A stretch of DNA of 64,000 bases. It comes from RGIG4079 sp045596365 (lineage in GTDB: Bacteria; Bacteroidota; Bacteroidia; Bacteroidales; Muribaculaceae). The translations under genes and the position numbers were made by a program. Below the pieces are notes generated by a model, which saw nothing but the letters and a program-made list of their open reading frames with translations, was not told the origin of the DNA and made no database searches. The first letter of the stretch is position 1; each line of letters opens with the position of its first letter. The DNA lies in contig JAZOCE010000009.1 in NCBI GenBank assembly GCA_045596365.1, positions 1-64,000 of the forward strand. Direction: 5' to 3'. This document shows positions 52,734 to 60,980 of this stretch, one piece after another.

Positions 52734-54887
52734 TCACATTACATCATCGTTGGTGATTGTTTTGGAAGTGGATTTCACTCGGGCATTAAGTGAGCCAAAA
52801 CGATATGCGATTGTGAGTTTAATCATCTTATTTCTGTATTTTTCTATAGAAATTCCGGTATAATCGCCATTTACAATATGAGTTGGTGCGTCATAATAGC
52901 TCTCTGAAAATGGATTATAGGCATCTAATCTCACCGACAATCTATCTTCTTTAAGGAAACTGCGTTGTAAGCCAAATGAATAAAAATAACATCCTTCTTG
53001 ATAACTATATGGCGTAATTTCATTTCCACCATTATGTCCTCCCACCAATATAAATCTCAATTCCCATGGCAATTGCTGAGTTAATTGAGTTCTGCAATAG
53101 ATACGCCAACGGTTTAGTGTTATATTCATCGCTTTGTTCTCAGCCATTTGATAATACAAGCCATAATTTGCCATCAACTGAGTCTTTTTTAACGGAGACC
53201 ACTGAATATATCCTTGTATTGCATACATCATATATCTCCCTACATTGGCATAAGTTGAGTATATTACATCATCAACTACGCGATTTACTTTCATAAATGT
53301 ATCATCTATCATCGTATATCTCAACGACGTGTTTAATGTTAATCGTTGGGAATTATACATGTGTCCAAATGAGATATTGTGCTGATTAGCACTCACAAGA
53401 TATGGATTTCCTGTCGACACCGATATAGGAGATTCAAAAACCGATGGATTTAATCTTGTTATTGATGGTCGCTTTATGCGCATATTATAATTTAACGTGA
53501 AACTATTAGCATCATTAGACAAGAAATTCATACCAAGAGTTGGCACCCAATCATTTAAGTCTCTATGAAAATCAGGATTACTTCCATCAAAATACTCTCC
53601 TCCAAGTCGAGAGTACTCATAACGCAATCCGGCACGTGCTTGCCATCTATTGATATTTATTGAATATTCTCCATATAAAGCACCAATGTGTGAATAGTGT
53701 TCAAAATCCGAACTACTGCATTGTCCGTCATCATACAGATAACGTGTCTCATTTTGATTTCGTCTCATTATATATTTTGCACCCACATTTAAACTCATCT
53801 TACTTGCAACAGGTCTCACATAATCAGCTTGGAAAGTGTGTTCCCAATCGACAGCATCTTGACTCATTTCCATTGAACTATACGAAATAGGTACATTTTC
53901 TTTGTTGTCATAATATACATTTCCAACCATTTTATTCTCGGAACGAGATAACAAATAAGAGAATGACAAAACCTCTCCTCTCAATTGTGTTTTATGTTGA
54001 AAATCGGCACGCACATTCAAAAAATCACTATTATATGGTGGATAATCATATTTGATATCGTATTTATATGACATCTCGCCATTGGGAGAAAACATTTCAC
54101 TACTACCCATTGATTTATATTTCCATTGCATAAGTTGACCATCAATAGATATTGTTGCTAAATTCAAACTATCTATCTCCCAACTTGCAGAGAGCCCTAT
54201 ATTATGAACTCCTCCAGTAGATACACTCCTATCTTTTTGCGATAAAGTATTCCCGCTATCCTTATATGTTACAACCATTTCATCTTTTGTCAATTGCTGT
54301 TTTTCCCCATATCTATTATAGCCATAATTACCCTCTATGGTAACATTGCCTGTTTGCGTTGTCAAATTTATAGTACCACTATACATCCCAACTGTATTTG
54401 AAACTCCACGCGCTATCCCTACAACTCCATCAATCACGCTACGTTCATCCATTATGATATTCAAAATACCGTTAATGCCTTCTGCATCATATTGCGCACC
54501 GGGATCAGTTATTACCTCTATACGTTTCACCAATCCTGCCGACATCGAATTAAGTGTCTCTTTCTGATTTTTTGTAAACAAGCCACTTGGTTTGCCATTT
54601 TTATAAATCACGAAATCTTTACTACCATTTATTGATATTTCATCATTCGCATCAACAATAACCATTGGTACTTTTTTCAGAATATCCATTACTGACATCG
54701 CACAAGCATCATTATCCCCCTTTACATCATATTCTATCTTACCAATAGAATGTTTCACTAATTTGCGATGTGCAATAATCTCTATCTCTCCAAGATTTTC
54801 AATTATAGAATCTGTTTCAATTAAATCTTGAGCGTTAATAGTGCTTGATAATAACACTATTAAAATCAATAAAAAAAATCTGTTCAT
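52734..54887 (-). CDS. Outer-membrane beta-barrel TonB-dependent receptor (OMP_b-brl_3 type)
   Basis: The 717 residues have a signal peptide (about 1-19, ending INAQ), a TonB plug (about 33-150: GKIEYDVKGDNDACAMSVMDILKKVPMV, VEVITDPGAQYDAEGINGILNI-like segment) and a barrel of the OMP_b-brl_3 family (PF14905). It lacks the N-terminal carboxypeptidase-regulatory domain that often precedes the plug, and it has no SusD partner. The ligand is unknown; related proteins import metal complexes or peptides, or act in signalling. The HTH regulator encoded just upstream in the same direction is a likely controller. Confidence 0.85.
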   Translation of the reverse strand: MNRFFLLILIVLLSSTINAQDLIETDSIIENLGEIEIIAHRKLVKHSIGKIEYDVKGDNDACAMSVMDILKKVPMVIVDANDEISINGSKDFVIYKNGKPSGLFTKNQKETLNSMSAGLVKRIEVITDPGAQYDAEGINGILNIIMDERSVIDGVVGIARGVSNTVGMYSGTINLTTQTGNVTIEGNYGYNRYGEKQQLTKDEMVVTYKDSGNTLSQKDRSVSTGGVHNIGLSASWEIDSLNLATISIDGQLMQWKYKSMGSSEMFSPNGEMSYKYDIKYDYPPYNSDFLNVRADFQHKTQLRGEVLSFSYLLSRSENKMVGNVYYDNKENVPISYSSMEMSQDAVDWEHTFQADYVRPVASKMSLNVGAKYIMRRNQNETRYLYDDGQCSSSDFEHYSHIGALYGEYSININRWQARAGLRYEYSRLGGEYFDGSNPDFHRDLNDWVPTLGMNFLSNDANSFTLNYNMRIKRPSITRLNPSVFESPISVSTGNPYLVSANQHNISFGHMYNSQRLTLNTSLRYTMIDDTFMKVNRVVDDVIYSTYANVGRYMMYAIQGYIQWSPLKKTQLMANYGLYYQMAENKAMNITLNRWRIYCRTQLTQQLPWELRFILVGGHNGGNEITPYSYQEGCYFYSFGLQRSFLKEDRLSVRLDAYNPFSESYYDAPTHIVNGDYTGISIEKYRNKMIKLTIAYRFGSLNARVKSTSKTITNDDVM

Positions 54888-54907
54888 AATACTTTGTTTT
54901 TATGATA

Positions 54908-54915
54908 CAAAGCTA
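54908..54915 (-). promoter_or_regulatory. -7 element for the OMP_b-brl_3 receptor gene
   Basis: TAGCTTTG (reverse complement of 54908-54915) matches TAnnTTTG, 21 bases before the start codon. No TTG at normal spacing, consistent with an activator-dependent promoter. Confidence 0.5.
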
Positions 54916-55010
54916 TACAAACAGATTTAATCAGCACCTATATCAACATATATCACACAATCGTAACACACTGACAATCAATAGCGCATAAAAATATTTC
55001 TATATCAATA

Positions 55011-56090
55011 TTACTTCATAGTCATTAGTCTTTCAATATAGTCTTTTAACGGTTCTTCTAATCCTAATTTCCGAGTAATTCGAGCACGTTTTGTATTAGC
55101 AGAACACACATTACTATATCCCATACATATTGCAATCTCTGTATAAGAGAAACCACAACACATTAGTCCTATTAAATATAATTCATCCTCGCTTAATGAT
55201 GGATGTAACTGTTCTAAACGTGTTATTATGTTATTGTAATTATTATCTACAAAAAAACGCAAATCCTTCCAAAAGTCATCAGGCAACTTAGTGCGTTTAA
55301 CCTTATCTTGAAAGCGTTTCATAAAAGTTGCCGGACTACCGCTATAACGGTATGACATATCTATCATCTCACGAATATTTTCTATTTGCGCCAATAAAAC
55401 AGATTTTAATTTAGTTTCATTTTCAAGCCTTGATAACAACTCTACTTTTGTTTCATTATTTTCTATTTGCAGTTGCTTTATATGCTCTAAATTTTGCTTT
55501 GCCTGCAATCTCATTCTCATAACTTTAAATAATAATGCAATGAACAATAATATTATAATTATATTTATGAGTTTTTCATTACGTTCAGATCGTTCTCGCT
55601 TTGCTTTTAGTTTTTTCATTTCTTGACTTACAATTGACAAACATCTGTTTCGATGCTCCTCAATATCCATAGTTGGAACTAATGCCGTATCACTATTTTC
55701 TTGTGCCTTACAATAAAAATCAATAGCGACTGTATCATTCCCCGCTCGATCCAAAACTATTCCCTTGTAAACCAATGAACGCGTCATCATTCCCGGGTCA
55801 TGGTTGTCTTGATAAAAATTCAACGCAACATCAATCAATGCAGTATCTTCAATTATTCCCTCTGTGGTCCATTGTGCCTGTACTTTCAACAAGGCATAAC
55901 GAGCATAATCCGACTTTGTTGTAATTGAATCAACATTTATACTACGGAGCAGTGCCAATGCGCTATCAGGAAATTCACACAATAATTCCTCTGCGGCATT
56001 TAACCTCACATCTGTTGATGAGCGTCCATGCTCACCACAACTTGTAATGAACAATATTAAAAACACAAACAATAATATTGAGCTACGCAT
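55011..56090 (-). CDS. Short TPR-type membrane regulator with LuxR-like HTH
   Basis: The 359 residues begin with a hydrophobic segment ending in a lipobox-like FITSC (about C18). A short TPR-like periplasmic part follows (about 30-150), then a basic stretch, a transmembrane helix (about 173-192), a coiled coil (about 195-250) and a C-terminal helix-turn-helix (EDELYLIGLMCCGFSYTEIAICMGYS). The layout matches Bacteroidales TPR/HTH sensor-regulators, but those are usually well over 500 residues, so the sensor part looks shortened. It sits upstream of the beta-barrel receptor gene and three bases after the EFR1-type gene. Confidence 0.8.
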   Translation of the reverse strand: MRSSILLFVFLILFITSCGEHGRSSTDVRLNAAEELLCEFPDSALALLRSINVDSITTKSDYARYALLKVQAQWTTEGIIEDTALIDVALNFYQDNHDPGMMTRSLVYKGIVLDRAGNDTVAIDFYCKAQENSDTALVPTMDIEEHRNRCLSIVSQEMKKLKAKRERSERNEKLINIIIILLFIALLFKVMRMRLQAKQNLEHIKQLQIENNETKVELLSRLENETKLKSVLLAQIENIREMIDMSYRYSGSPATFMKRFQDKVKRTKLPDDFWKDLRFFVDNNYNNIITRLEQLHPSLSEDELYLIGLMCCGFSYTEIAICMGYSNVCSANTKRARITRKLGLEEPLKDYIERLMTMK

Positions 56091-56093
56091 AAT

Positions 56094-56846
56094 TTAGCAT
56101 TCTTTAGGGAAAAGGTATTGACCTTTAGTTATTGTTTCTTTACCATATTCCACTGCATGATGTGGGCATGTGTGATAACATCGCAGGCACATGGCACAAT
56201 TATCGCCCCACTGAGGTCGGCAGTCAGGCATTGTAATATTTTTCAATGGGCACTCTTTAGCGCATTTTCCACAACTGATACAACGCTCTGTAACATGAAA
56301 TGGCTTGGGGGACATGCAGAATTTCACAAAATAGGGATATATGATGTGAGTTTTTATCCATGCCCAACTCCCTCGCTTTACATCATCTGTCTTAACACCC
56401 GATTTAATCTTTTGTGCAATCTCATTAACGCGATTTACTGCATTTTTCAGTTTGCTTGCAACAATATCCGGAGCATCCACATCAAAACCTTTCATCAAGG
56501 TATAAGTGTTGGGCATTATGACTGAATAGGACGCCATAGCCTCCCAACCTCGGCGAATAATCTCTTTGCGCCACTGATGATGAGCCTGTCCTATATCGTC
56601 GCCACAGCTACACACCATATAATGCATAGCTTCGGAATTATTTAGTCTTATATTTCTGATAAATGTTTTAACGACAGGTGGCAATCCCCACGAATAGATG
56701 GGGAACACCCACAATACAAGTTCGCCAATAGCTAAATCACACTCCATGCTGTCATTATTTATCATAATGACTCTATCATTCAGATTGCGAGCAAGCTCAT
56801 CGGCAATCCATCTACTATTACCTGTGCCACTAAAACAAAATATCAT
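56094..56846 (-). CDS. EFR1-type flavodoxin/ferredoxin protein
   Basis: The 250-residue cytoplasmic electron-transfer protein has an N-terminal flavodoxin-like FMN site (FCFSGTGNSRWIADELA, then WVFPIYSWGLPP). Two C-terminal [4Fe-4S] motifs follow: CISCGKCAKECP and CAMCLRCYHTCP. This is the EFR1 family layout. The electron donor and acceptor are unknown. It begins one base after the DUF2027-Smr gene and ends three bases before the regulator gene, so all three may be co-transcribed. Confidence 0.9.
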   Translation of the reverse strand: MIFCFSGTGNSRWIADELARNLNDRVIMINNDSMECDLAIGELVLWVFPIYSWGLPPVVKTFIRNIRLNNSEAMHYMVCSCGDDIGQAHHQWRKEIIRRGWEAMASYSVIMPNTYTLMKGFDVDAPDIVASKLKNAVNRVNEIAQKIKSGVKTDDVKRGSWAWIKTHIIYPYFVKFCMSPKPFHVTERCISCGKCAKECPLKNITMPDCRPQWGDNCAMCLRCYHTCPHHAVEYGKETITKGQYLFPKEC

Positions 56847-56847
56847 T

Positions 56848-57888
56848 TTAATGTATGGTTATTTGAGTTGCTCCAAATCCATATTCGCGAAAAGACGCAT
56901 CCTGAGCGGTACAATGAGGATATTTCTTTAATTCTTTCAACAAAGCATTGCGCAAAACGCCTTCACCCTTTCCATGGATAAAGACTATTTTCTGCCCTTT
57001 CTTTTTGATATTTTCAGCCATCACTCGGCGAAATTCTTGTAATTGCACTTCAAGCATATCACTATTAGACAATCCGGCTGTGGTATCAAGCAATTCATGA
57101 ATGTGAAGATCCACCTCTATCACTCCGGGGCGTTTCTCCTTCTTCTGCACCGGTTGTCGTGAAGGGCGATCGGCTGCACGTTTTTGACGCATTGCGTCTT
57201 CCAACTGACTGCTATCTACCACCATCGAGCGATAAGGAATATCATTTTTAACTATATCAATCGCAATAACTGGTGTATCAAAATAAACATTGTCATGGAA
57301 ACAATGTAATTTGAAAAACTTTGTCGTTTCGAGACGATATTCTACCGCAACAGGAGCTTTTAATGAAAACTCTTTATCACGTTTAAAAGCAATATATTGT
57401 ATTGCCACACGATCCATTTCAGGCAACTGCTCTCTTGTTACCTCGCCAAGAAACAACTGAATATTGGGCTCAACAATTCCGGCAAAGCGTGTTACCCAAC
57501 CGAAGCCATCGGCACGAGTCAGATATGTGAAATACAAGAAATAATTTGAATCGTTTACAAGATAGGCATCAAAGGTTGTTGTATTAAGATGCTTTATCTC
57601 TGCCGGCTCATAGGCAAGTACTATATTTAATTTCTCCCCTGTTTCGGTTTCTTCTATTACTTCTGTTTTTGGCACTTTGGGTTGTTCCGGAACAATAGTT
57701 GGAGGAGCCACATATTTGCTTTGCGCTTGAGGAGCTGCATTTACAGGTGTTACAACAACACACTCCTTGAGTAACACAGGCGTTTCAAACCCATCTTCAT
57801 CAACATATGCTATATTTCCCTCTATTCTTACTACCTTTCCGCCTCCCACTGAATTTAAGAAGCGCACTATATCTCCTATTTGTGCCAT
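56848..57888 (-). CDS. DUF2027 and Smr-domain protein
   Basis: The 346-residue cytoplasmic protein has an N-terminal DUF2027 region (about 1-230, opening MAQIGDIVRFLNSVGGGKVVRI, beta-rich) and a C-terminal Smr domain (about 262-345) with VDLHIHEL and FIHGKGEGVLRNAL. Smr domains bind branched DNA or nick nucleic acid in MutS2 and stand-alone proteins, and recent work on bacterial Smr proteins links them to mRNA cleavage on collided ribosomes. The DUF2027-Smr pair is conserved in Bacteroidetes without a proven role. Divergent from queA. Confidence 0.88.
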   Translation of the reverse strand: MAQIGDIVRFLNSVGGGKVVRIEGNIAYVDEDGFETPVLLKECVVVTPVNAAPQAQSKYVAPPTIVPEQPKVPKTEVIEETETGEKLNIVLAYEPAEIKHLNTTTFDAYLVNDSNYFLYFTYLTRADGFGWVTRFAGIVEPNIQLFLGEVTREQLPEMDRVAIQYIAFKRDKEFSLKAPVAVEYRLETTKFFKLHCFHDNVYFDTPVIAIDIVKNDIPYRSMVVDSSQLEDAMRQKRAADRPSRQPVQKKEKRPGVIEVDLHIHELLDTTAGLSNSDMLEVQLQEFRRVMAENIKKKGQKIVFIHGKGEGVLRNALLKELKKYPHCTAQDASFREYGFGATQITIH

Positions 57889-57966
57889 TACTCTCTATTT
57901 TGAAATTTTATTGTGTAAAGTTACACCTTTTTACCCAACCGACCGACATTTTATCTCGACAATTAC

Positions 57967-57974
57967 TAACTTTG
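57967..57974 (+). promoter_or_regulatory. -7 element for queA
   Basis: TAACTTTG matches TAnnTTTG, 22 bases before the start codon. No good -33 TTG. Confidence 0.5.
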
Positions 57975-57996
57975 CGGACAAATAGATTATTAGACG

Positions 57997-59208
57997 ATGA
58001 CAAATATCAAAGAGATTAGAATTGAAGAATATAATTATCCGTTGCCTGATGAGCGAATAGCTAAACACCCGCTAACAGAAAGAGACAAATGCAAGTTGCT
58101 TGTCAGAAATAGCGAAGGTAACATCTCGGAACATATTTTCGCTGAAATTCCCGATTTATTGCCAGCCAATTCAATGCTGATATATAATAATACTCGTGTA
58201 ATAAATGCGCGTCTGCGCTTTCGCAAAGGCAATGGTGGTGCATTAATCGAGATATTCTGTCTTGAACCGGTTGAGCCTCGCGACTATGCGGTGAGCTTCG
58301 GCTCTACTGCACAATGTTCATGGTTGTGCTTTGTGGGCAACTCAAAGCGATGGAAACAAGGCTCGCTATCTTTAGATGTAAAGATTAATGATGCTATCAT
58401 CACTCTTAACGCCACTCGCATAAACAAGAATGGGAATGCATCTGTTGTAATGTTTTCATGGGATAACAGCGTGATTACTTTTGCTCAGATAATTGAAGCG
58501 GCAGGAGAAATACCCATTCCCCCCTATCTCAATCGCTCTACTGAAAAAAGTGATAGTATCGACTATCAAACTGTTTATTCTCACATTGACGGCTCTGTTG
58601 CGGCTCCTACTGCCGGATTACATTTCACCGATAATGTTCTCAATGCCATTTCTCGTCGAGGAATACCTCGACGAGAACTGACTCTACACGTGGGTGCAGG
58701 CACATTCCAACCGGTCAAAAGTGAAAACATCGGAGAGCACGAAATGCATAGCGAATTTATCTCTGTTTCTCGCTCTCTGATTGAAGAATTAGCAACAACG
58801 GATAGAGATGTAATTGCTGTAGGGACAACATCAGTTCGCACGCTCGAAAGCATATACCACATCGGCTGTCTACTATATCAAGGATTACCTGCAAATGAAC
58901 TACCTCAGTGGTATCCTTATAGTAATGAACATCCTCATTTACCAGTCAAAGAGTCTCTAAACGCAATTCTAAAGCATCTTAATGAAACCGGGGAAGACAA
59001 ATTGATTGCATCAACTCGAGTGATAATTGCTCCCGGATATAAATATCAAATCGTAAAAGGAATTATCACAAATTTCCATCAGCCACAATCAACATTGCTT
59101 CTACTTGTCTCGGCATTTGTCAATGGCGATTGGAAAGCAATGTATGATTTCGCCCTTGAAAAAGACTTCCGTTTCCTCAGCTACGGCGATGCTTCATTAC
59201 TACTATAA
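57997..59208 (+). CDS. queA: S-adenosylmethionine:tRNA ribosyltransferase-isomerase QueA
   Basis: Adds the cyclopentenediol precursor to preQ1 at position 34 of certain tRNAs, the next-to-last step in queuosine synthesis. The 403 residues carry the family motifs YPLPDERIAKHP, NNTRVINARL, AAPTAGLHFT, LHVGAGTFQPV, GTTSVRTLES and NFHQPQSTLLLLVSAF. It is somewhat longer than the usual ~350 residues because of inserts around 100-150 and 290-315. Other queuosine genes are not in the window. A bidirectional terminator follows. Confidence 0.95.
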   Translation: MTNIKEIRIEEYNYPLPDERIAKHPLTERDKCKLLVRNSEGNISEHIFAEIPDLLPANSMLIYNNTRVINARLRFRKGNGGALIEIFCLEPVEPRDYAVSFGSTAQCSWLCFVGNSKRWKQGSLSLDVKINDAIITLNATRINKNGNASVVMFSWDNSVITFAQIIEAAGEIPIPPYLNRSTEKSDSIDYQTVYSHIDGSVAAPTAGLHFTDNVLNAISRRGIPRRELTLHVGAGTFQPVKSENIGEHEMHSEFISVSRSLIEELATTDRDVIAVGTTSVRTLESIYHIGCLLYQGLPANELPQWYPYSNEHPHLPVKESLNAILKHLNETGEDKLIASTRVIIAPGYKYQIVKGIITNFHQPQSTLLLLVSAFVNGDWKAMYDFALEKDFRFLSYGDASLLL

Positions 59209-59243
59209 AAATAAGAGACAATGCTACATTGCCTCTTATTTTA
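59207..59243. terminator. Bidirectional terminator after queA
   Basis: AAAATAAGAG (59208-59217) pairs with CTCTTATTTT (59233-59242), with an inner CAAT/ATTG extension and a small loop. A- and T-runs at both ends let it serve queA and the convergent glycosidase gene. Confidence 0.8.
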
Positions 59244-59259
59244 CCTATAAATGAGTCGA

Positions 59260-60398
59260 TTATTCTAACGTTACACAACTACCAACTGAACGTTGTGCTC
59301 CATTAGACGGAGCAAATATTTGTTTACCATTTATCAGCATAACAGTAGAGCCACCACCATCGAGGTTAATTGCTTCAGTACATCCAAGATCCTGGAATAT
59401 GTAGCACAAATCATTCAATGTAAATCCATTAACATATAGTATACCATCTCCTGCACAAGCAAAGAAAACAATTCGATTGGTTGTTGGATTATAACCTAAT
59501 GCTGTTCGAGGTCTATTTGAGTCAACATTAACAGGAAGATATTCATCATAGTGAGTGTTATAGATTACACCATTCTTAAGCAATACGGGACCTCCTCCTG
59601 CAGCAGTTTCTGCTGAGAATACTTTACCTCCGGCAGGATAATCAGCCATTGGGATACGACCATTTTCAAGAGGCATAGATGTGGGATAAGAATATGTTGT
59701 ACCACCCCAATATTCAGTTTGTGTATAAACCCAACTTACCTCAATTGTACCATCATAATTTTGAGCAAATGTTCCACGAGGCATATAATAATATGTCTTG
59801 TTCCAATCAGGAGAATCAACTTGCACATTAGGACAAATCAGTTGACCATTTCTCATTATTAAGCTAAGAGAATTCTGGTAGAAATAACCACCATTCATCA
59901 ATATAGGTGCTTTATATGAATTATATTGTGTTGATGGTGTTTTTAATGAATTGGCATCTCCCAACACATTAAACTTAACCTTATTCAAATCTGCTACAGC
60001 AATATATGCAACACAGTTTTTGTTTTGCAATCTGGTTGCTTTATAAATGTTTATATAATCGGGGATAGCTCCATGTGTTCCTTCGACAATTGTAGTTACA
60101 TTAGCCCAACCTACATTTTCGCCATTACCAATTTCGCTACCGGCAAGTGGAACTTCAGCATAAGGAACTATGCTTTCAAATTCAGTATGTGGGACTGTAG
60201 TTTGTGCACCTCCCTTACGAGTTATTATAACACCGGGATTGTTTGAGCCATCAATATAAGTAGAGATATGTCCAATGCACGATAGGTCGTGTTGATTTGC
60301 TCTCCATCTTTCTTGTTTACAATCAGGCCCTGTGCGTTTACATCAACAGTAAATATAGATATTACAAGTGCTATTGCAAAAATTACTCTACTTTTCAT
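59260..60398 (-). pseudogene. Second phosphodiester glycosidase (NAGPA/DUF2233), frameshifted
   Basis: Restored, the gene would encode about 379 residues. It starts at the ATG at 60398 with a signal peptide (FTVDVNAQ), followed by GLIVNKKDGEQIN in frame 1. At about 60291 one C is missing (AACAC where AACCAC would keep the frame). The rest continues in another frame: ISTYIDGSNNPGVII, an intermediate region, then the DUF2233 domain with NGGYF, RTALGYNP and LDGGGSTVM. The domain is closely similar to the PUL enzyme at 36834. A downstream TTG could still yield a 256-residue piece but without export signal. A sequencing or assembly error is also possible. Its ATG overlaps the stop of the upstream gene (ATGA). 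Confidence 0.8.
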
Positions 60399-60874
60399 TT
60401 CACAATAATTTTACAATTAACACTATTAGAAGAAACTACATAAACACCTGCTCTGTATTCTGAGAAATCAATACTCAAAGTTCCATTCTCATCAGTACAG
60501 CCAGCGTAAACAAATTTCCCTGTTATATCTGAGACAACAACTTTAATGTTCATCGCAAATCCCGATAAATACAAGACATTGCTTTTTACTACAATTTCGG
60601 CTTGATTTTCTGTAACATCTTCTACTCCTGAAATTTCTTCAATTGTAAATTTTACAATATTGGCAACATCATACATTATAGATGCTGATGTAGTTGTAAC
60701 AACTAAATTTGTTCCATTATGAGACACTTTTGGGTTTTCAGTCAAAGAATATCTAACTTGTTCACCACTGCTTTGCCACACTACAAAATCATACAGATTA
60801 CCTGATGCCATTACTTTACTTATAGTAAATAAAATAAAGAACAGTATTAAAAAATAAATTTTCTTTACTTGCAT
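60395..60874 (-). CDS. Exported protein with secretion-tail-like C-terminal domain
   Basis: The 159 residues have a signal peptide (about 1-23, ending VMAS). A beta repeat follows (about 28-80: FVVWQSSGEQVRYSL, then LVVTTTSASIMYDVANIVKFTIEE). The last 60 residues resemble the type IX secretion/Por secretion tail domain (NVLYLSGFAMNIKVVVSDITGKFVYAG, YRAGVYVVSSNSVNCKIIVK). The first part resembles the N-terminal segment of the coupled glycosidase protein, GLIVNKKDGEQIN. The two genes overlap by ATGA. No enzyme domain is seen; it may be a binding or anchoring partner of the glycosidase. Confidence 0.75.
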   Translation of the reverse strand: MQVKKIYFLILFFILFTISKVMASGNLYDFVVWQSSGEQVRYSLTENPKVSHNGTNLVVTTTSASIMYDVANIVKFTIEEISGVEDVTENQAEIVVKSNVLYLSGFAMNIKVVVSDITGKFVYAGCTDENGTLSIDFSEYRAGVYVVSSNSVNCKIIVK

Positions 60875-60904
60875 TTGTTATTTTATTTTTTAAATTACTT
60901 TCAG

Positions 60905-60912
60905 CAAAGATA
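60905..60912 (-). promoter_or_regulatory. -7 element for the secretion-tail gene and coupled glycosidase
   Basis: TATCTTTG (reverse complement of 60905-60912) matches TAnnTTTG, 31 bases before the start, placed after the rpoC terminator. Confidence 0.55.
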
Positions 60913-60924
60913 ATAAATTATTTT

Positions 60925-60964
60925 ATAATAAAAAAGGGTGTGTTTTATATTACACACCCTTTTT
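60925..60964 (-). terminator. Intrinsic terminator of rpoC
   Basis: A perfect 13-bp stem AAAAAGGGTGTGT (60931-60943) / ACACACCCTTTTT (60952-60964) with an 8-base loop. On the minus strand it continues into TTTTTTATTAT. Confidence 0.9.
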
Positions 60965-60980
60965 ACATATTAAGGAATAA

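Noticed and set aside
59260..60030. A complete 256-residue cytoplasmic phosphodiester glycosidase starting at TTG (60030)
   Set aside because: The frame stays open upstream for about 100 more codons of matching protein and then needs one base to join a signal peptide. The TTG is internal.
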